Source of the DNA: an uncultured Oxalobacteraceae bacterium
GTDB lineage: Bacteria; Pseudomonadota; Gammaproteobacteria; Burkholderiales; Burkholderiaceae
Direction: 5' to 3'
NCBI GenBank assembly: GCA_946479705.1
Contig: CAMLHI010000019.1
Span: 1-16,751 of the forward strand
Length of the DNA stretch: 16,751 nt
This document shows, piece after piece, positions 14,568 through 16,751 of the stretch; within the stretch, counting starts at the first letter, position 1; each line of letters begins with the position of its first letter. The translations under genes were made by a program, and so were the position numbers. The notes below the pieces were generated by a model. The model saw nothing but the letters and a program-made list of their open reading frames with translations, was not told the DNA's origin and ran no database searches.

Positions 14568-16427
14568 ATGACCCAGCTTCCTCACACGGCCGCGCTCGAC
14601 CTGTCGCGCTACCGCCCGGTCCGGATCGGTAGTGCGCCGGTGCGGGTGGGCGCCGATGCCCAGGGCAACTGGCGCCTGGAATCGACCGAAGCGCTGGGCG
14701 ACTACCCGGCGCGCCTCTCCGACTGCCTGGTGCGCGGCGCCGAGCTGTTTCCCGAACGTACCCTGGTGGCGCGGCGCGGGCCGGACGGCCAGTGGCAGCG
14801 TGTCAGCTACCGCCAGATGCTGGCCGACGCGCGCGCCATCGGCCAGGCGCTGCTGGACTACGGCCTGTCGGCCGAGCGCCCGTTGATGATCTTGTCGGGC
14901 AACGACCTGCAGCACCTGCAACTGGCTTTCGGCGCGCTGTATGCCGGCATTCCGTATTGCCCGGTGTCGCCCGCCGCCTCGACCATCGCCACCGACTACG
15001 GCAAGCTGCTGCATTTCGTCCGGCACCTTACGCCCGGGATGGTGTACGCCAGCGACGGCAGCGCCTGCGCCAGGGCGCTGGCGGCGGCCGTGCCGGCGGA
15101 CGTGCCGGTGGTCACCGACGGCGGCGATGCCGGCCGCGCCACCACGCCGCTGGCCGCCCTGCTCGATAGCCGCCCGCGCACGGTGGATGCGGCCCACGCC
15201 GCCAGCGGGCCGGACACCATCGCCAAGTTCCTGTTCACGTCCGGCTCGACCAAGCTGCCCAAGGCCGTCATCACCACCCAACGCATGCTGTGCAGTAACC
15301 AGCAAATGCTGCTGCAGACCTTTCCCTGCCTGGGCGACAAGCCGCCCGTGCTGCTCGACTGGCTGCCCTGGAGCCACACCTTCGGCGGCAGCCACAACGT
15401 CGGCATCGCGCTCTACAACGGCGGCAGCTACTACATCGACGACGGCAAGCCCACCCCGCGCGACTTCGCCGCCACGGTGCGCAACCTGAAGGAGATCGCG
15501 CCGACGGTGTTCTTCAACGTGCCCAAGGGCTGGGAACTGCTGACGGCCGCCCTGCGCGAGGACGCCGCCCTGCGCGAGCATTTCTATTCGCAGGTGGAAC
15601 TGTTCTTCTTTGCCGGCGCCGGCCTGTCGGAAGCGGCCTGGAACGCGCTCGAACAGGTCAGCGAAGACCATTGCGGCGTGCGCATCCGCATCGTCTCGGG
15701 ATTGGGCATGACCGAAACGGCGCCCTCCTGCACCTTCACCACCGGGCCGGTGATGATGGCCGGTTACGTGGGCCTGCCGGCGCCGGCCTGCCAGGTCAAG
15801 CTGACCCTGGTGGACGGCAAGTACGAGGCGCGCTTCCGCGGCCCGCACGTCATGCCCGGCTACTGGCGCGCGCCCGAGGCAACGGCCGACGCCTTCGACG
15901 AGGAAGGCTATTACCGCAGCGGCGACGCGGTGCGCTTCGTCGACCCGGCGCGGCCCGAGCTCGGCCTGATGTTCGATGGCCGTATCGCCGAGGATTTTAA
16001 GCTCAGCAGCGGGACCTTCGTCAGCGTCGGTCCGCTGCGCGCGCGGGCGATCAGCGCCGGGGCGCCCTACATCCTGGATGTGGTGGTGGCGGGGATCAAC
16101 CGCGACAGCATCGGCCTGCTGGTGTTTCCGCGCCTGGAACAGTGCCAGCGGCTGGCCGGGCTGGACGAGTCGGCCAATGCGGCCGAGGTCCTGTCCAGCG
16201 CGCCGGTGCGGGCGCACTTCCAGCACCTGCTGGGCGCGCTGAACCTGCAGGCGACCGGTTCGGCCTCGCGCATCGAGCGCATGCTGCTGCTGGAAGAAGC
16301 GCCGTCGGTGGCGGCCGGGGAACAGACCGACAAGGGCTCGATCAACCAGCGCGTGGTGCTGAGCCGGCGCGCCGAAGTGGTGGAGGCGCTGTATGCCGGG
16401 AGCGATCCGGCCATCCTGTTTGCGTAG
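14568..16427 (+). CDS. fcs: Feruloyl-CoA synthase (trans-feruloyl-CoA synthetase)
   Basis: This 619-residue adenylate-forming (ANL superfamily) enzyme activates ferulate with ATP and CoA. The phosphate-binding loop is TSGSTKLPK (residues 224-232); GMTETAP is the aromatic/adenine motif, YRSGDAVRFVD holds the ribose-binding Asp, and GRIAEDFKLSSGTFVSVG is the hinge into the small C-terminal domain, with the SG.FV form seen in feruloyl-CoA synthases. Two starts are possible. The ATG at 14550 overlaps the vdh stop (TGATG) and would couple translation, giving 625 residues. The ATG at 14568 has GGAG about 12 nt upstream, giving 619. I list the latter without strong preference. It is the last gene of the operon. 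Confidence 0.93.
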   Translation: MTQLPHTAALDLSRYRPVRIGSAPVRVGADAQGNWRLESTEALGDYPARLSDCLVRGAELFPERTLVARRGPDGQWQRVSYRQMLADARAIGQALLDYGLSAERPLMILSGNDLQHLQLAFGALYAGIPYCPVSPAASTIATDYGKLLHFVRHLTPGMVYASDGSACARALAAAVPADVPVVTDGGDAGRATTPLAALLDSRPRTVDAAHAASGPDTIAKFLFTSGSTKLPKAVITTQRMLCSNQQMLLQTFPCLGDKPPVLLDWLPWSHTFGGSHNVGIALYNGGSYYIDDGKPTPRDFAATVRNLKEIAPTVFFNVPKGWELLTAALREDAALREHFYSQVELFFFAGAGLSEAAWNALEQVSEDHCGVRIRIVSGLGMTETAPSCTFTTGPVMMAGYVGLPAPACQVKLTLVDGKYEARFRGPHVMPGYWRAPEATADAFDEEGYYRSGDAVRFVDPARPELGLMFDGRIAEDFKLSSGTFVSVGPLRARAISAGAPYILDVVVAGINRDSIGLLVFPRLEQCQRLAGLDESANAAEVLSSAPVRAHFQHLLGALNLQATGSASRIERMLLLEEAPSVAAGEQTDKGSINQRVVLSRRAEVVEALYAGSDPAILFA

Positions 16428-16452
16428 CCGCTATCGTGAGCGACTCGAATCC

Positions 16453-16483
16453 GACATGCCAAACCGGGAACTTGGCAGATGTC
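16453..16483 (+). terminator. Possible terminator hairpin after fcs (no U-tract)
   Basis: GACATGCCAA (16453-16462) can pair with TTGGC-AG-ATGTC (16472-16483), giving ten base pairs with a two-base bulge and a nine-base loop. No T-run follows, so it is not a standard intrinsic terminator. It may protect the 3' end of the operon transcript or may be incidental. Confidence 0.35.
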
Positions 16484-16498
16484 AAAGTCATGCGCAAT

Positions 16499-16528
16499 TT
16501 ACTGCGTTTTTGCATGAAATTGCAGTAA
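16499..16528. repeat. Inverted repeat upstream of the ribbon-helix-helix gene
   Basis: TTACTGC (16499-16505) and GCAGTAA (16522-16528) form a perfect 7-bp inverted repeat around a 16-nt spacer. The spacer contains TTGCATG, which appears again at 16532-16538. The right arm touches a possible -10 (TAATAT). The position would suit autoregulation by the RHH protein, but this is inference. Confidence 0.45.
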
Positions 16529-16572
16529 TATTTGCATGGACCGCCTTCGGTTCGGTTACAGAGGAGTGAGCC

Positions 16573-16751
16573 ATGTCCAGGATGACTATTGACCTTTCCA
16601 ACGAAGTAGACGACCGGCTTTCAGAAATTGCCAGAAAAAGCGGGATTACCAAAGCGGAGGCGATGCGGCGCGCTTTTGCGCTGCTCTCGGTCGCCTATGA
16701 CGAAAAGGAACGGGGCAATTCGCTCGCCGTGGTGGATGACAAAATGCGGCC
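16573..16751 (+). CDS. Ribbon-helix-helix (CopG/MetJ-Arc type) DNA-binding protein, partial
   Basis: The first 59 residues are seen before the window ends. MTIDLSNEVDDRLSEIARKSGITKAEAMRRAFALL is a typical RHH fold: the strand MTIDLS contacts DNA, and two helices are separated by the SGITKAE turn. It is preceded by AGAGGAG at good spacing. Such proteins act as antitoxins or as small autoregulated repressors; the next gene, which would decide between these, is outside the window. It is not evidently part of the ferulate cluster. Lower G+C than its neighbours and a separate promoter region mark it as an independent unit. Confidence 0.8.
   Translation, partial: MSRMTIDLSNEVDDRLSEIARKSGITKAEAMRRAFALLSVAYDEKERGNSLAVVDDKMR

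Larger units (their letters stand above)
16428..16572. promoter_or_regulatory. Intergenic region after fcs with two inverted repeats
   Basis: This 145-bp gap is AT-richer than the genes to its left. It holds an imperfect hairpin (16453-16483), a TTACTGC...GCAGTAA inverted repeat (16499-16528) that overlaps a possible -10 (TAATAT, 16526-16531), and the AGAGGAG ribosome-binding site of the next gene. No convincing -35 is seen. It marks the boundary between the catabolic operon and an unrelated gene. Confidence 0.6.

Noticed and set aside
1..16751. CRISPR arrays, tRNA or rRNA genes, insertion sequences
   Set aside because: I saw no spaced direct repeats, no tRNA- or rRNA-like segments, and no transposase or terminal inverted repeats in the window.

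Overview
The window is about 65-70% G+C (estimated by eye) and densely coded, with short spacers inside operons. Protein similarities and style suggest a betaproteobacterium, plausibly Oxalobacteraceae such as Massilia or Duganella. The genus is inference; there is no rRNA or other marker here. The content is a catabolic locus for lignin-derived phenylpropanoids (coniferyl alcohol / ferulate), flanked by unrelated genes only at the right edge.

Layout. (1) 1-874, minus strand: the N-terminal 291 residues of a XylR/DmpR-type sigma-54 activator, cut by the window edge. It carries a phenol-sensor domain with a zinc-site pattern like that of MopR. (2) 875-1134: a divergent control region with a well-matched -24/-12 promoter, a partial XylR-type half-site and a 19-bp palindrome. 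(3) 1135-11656, plus strand: a six-gene operon. It encodes an aryl-aldehyde dehydrogenase, coniferyl-alcohol dehydrogenase (calA), a DUF1302 outer-membrane protein, a DUF1329 periplasmic protein, a YCF48/Asp-box repeat protein, and a 1373-residue protein that joins a 12-helix RND/MMPL transporter in frame to a complete type-B carboxylesterase. (4) 11661-12119, minus strand: a MarR-family regulator, tail to tail with the fusion gene. (5) 12226-16427, plus strand: feruloyl-CoA hydratase/lyase (ech), vanillin dehydrogenase (vdh) and feruloyl-CoA synthase (fcs). (6) 16573 to the right edge: the start of a ribbon-helix-helix (CopG-like) protein.

How the genes fit together (inference from families). 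The envelope proteins and transporter would bring in an aromatic ester or alcohol, and the fused esterase would hydrolyse it on the cytoplasmic side. CalA and the first aldehyde dehydrogenase would oxidise coniferyl alcohol through coniferyl aldehyde to ferulate. Fcs, Ech and Vdh would convert ferulate through feruloyl-CoA and vanillin to vanillate. No vanillate demethylase or ring-cleavage gene is present.

The two operons appear to be regulated separately: phenol sensing plus sigma-54 for the uptake/alcohol operon, and MarR plus sigma-70 for the ferulate operon. However, a 16-of-19 identical palindromic element lies in both control regions, suggesting one shared regulator. The most unusual items are the transporter-esterase fusion and this shared element.
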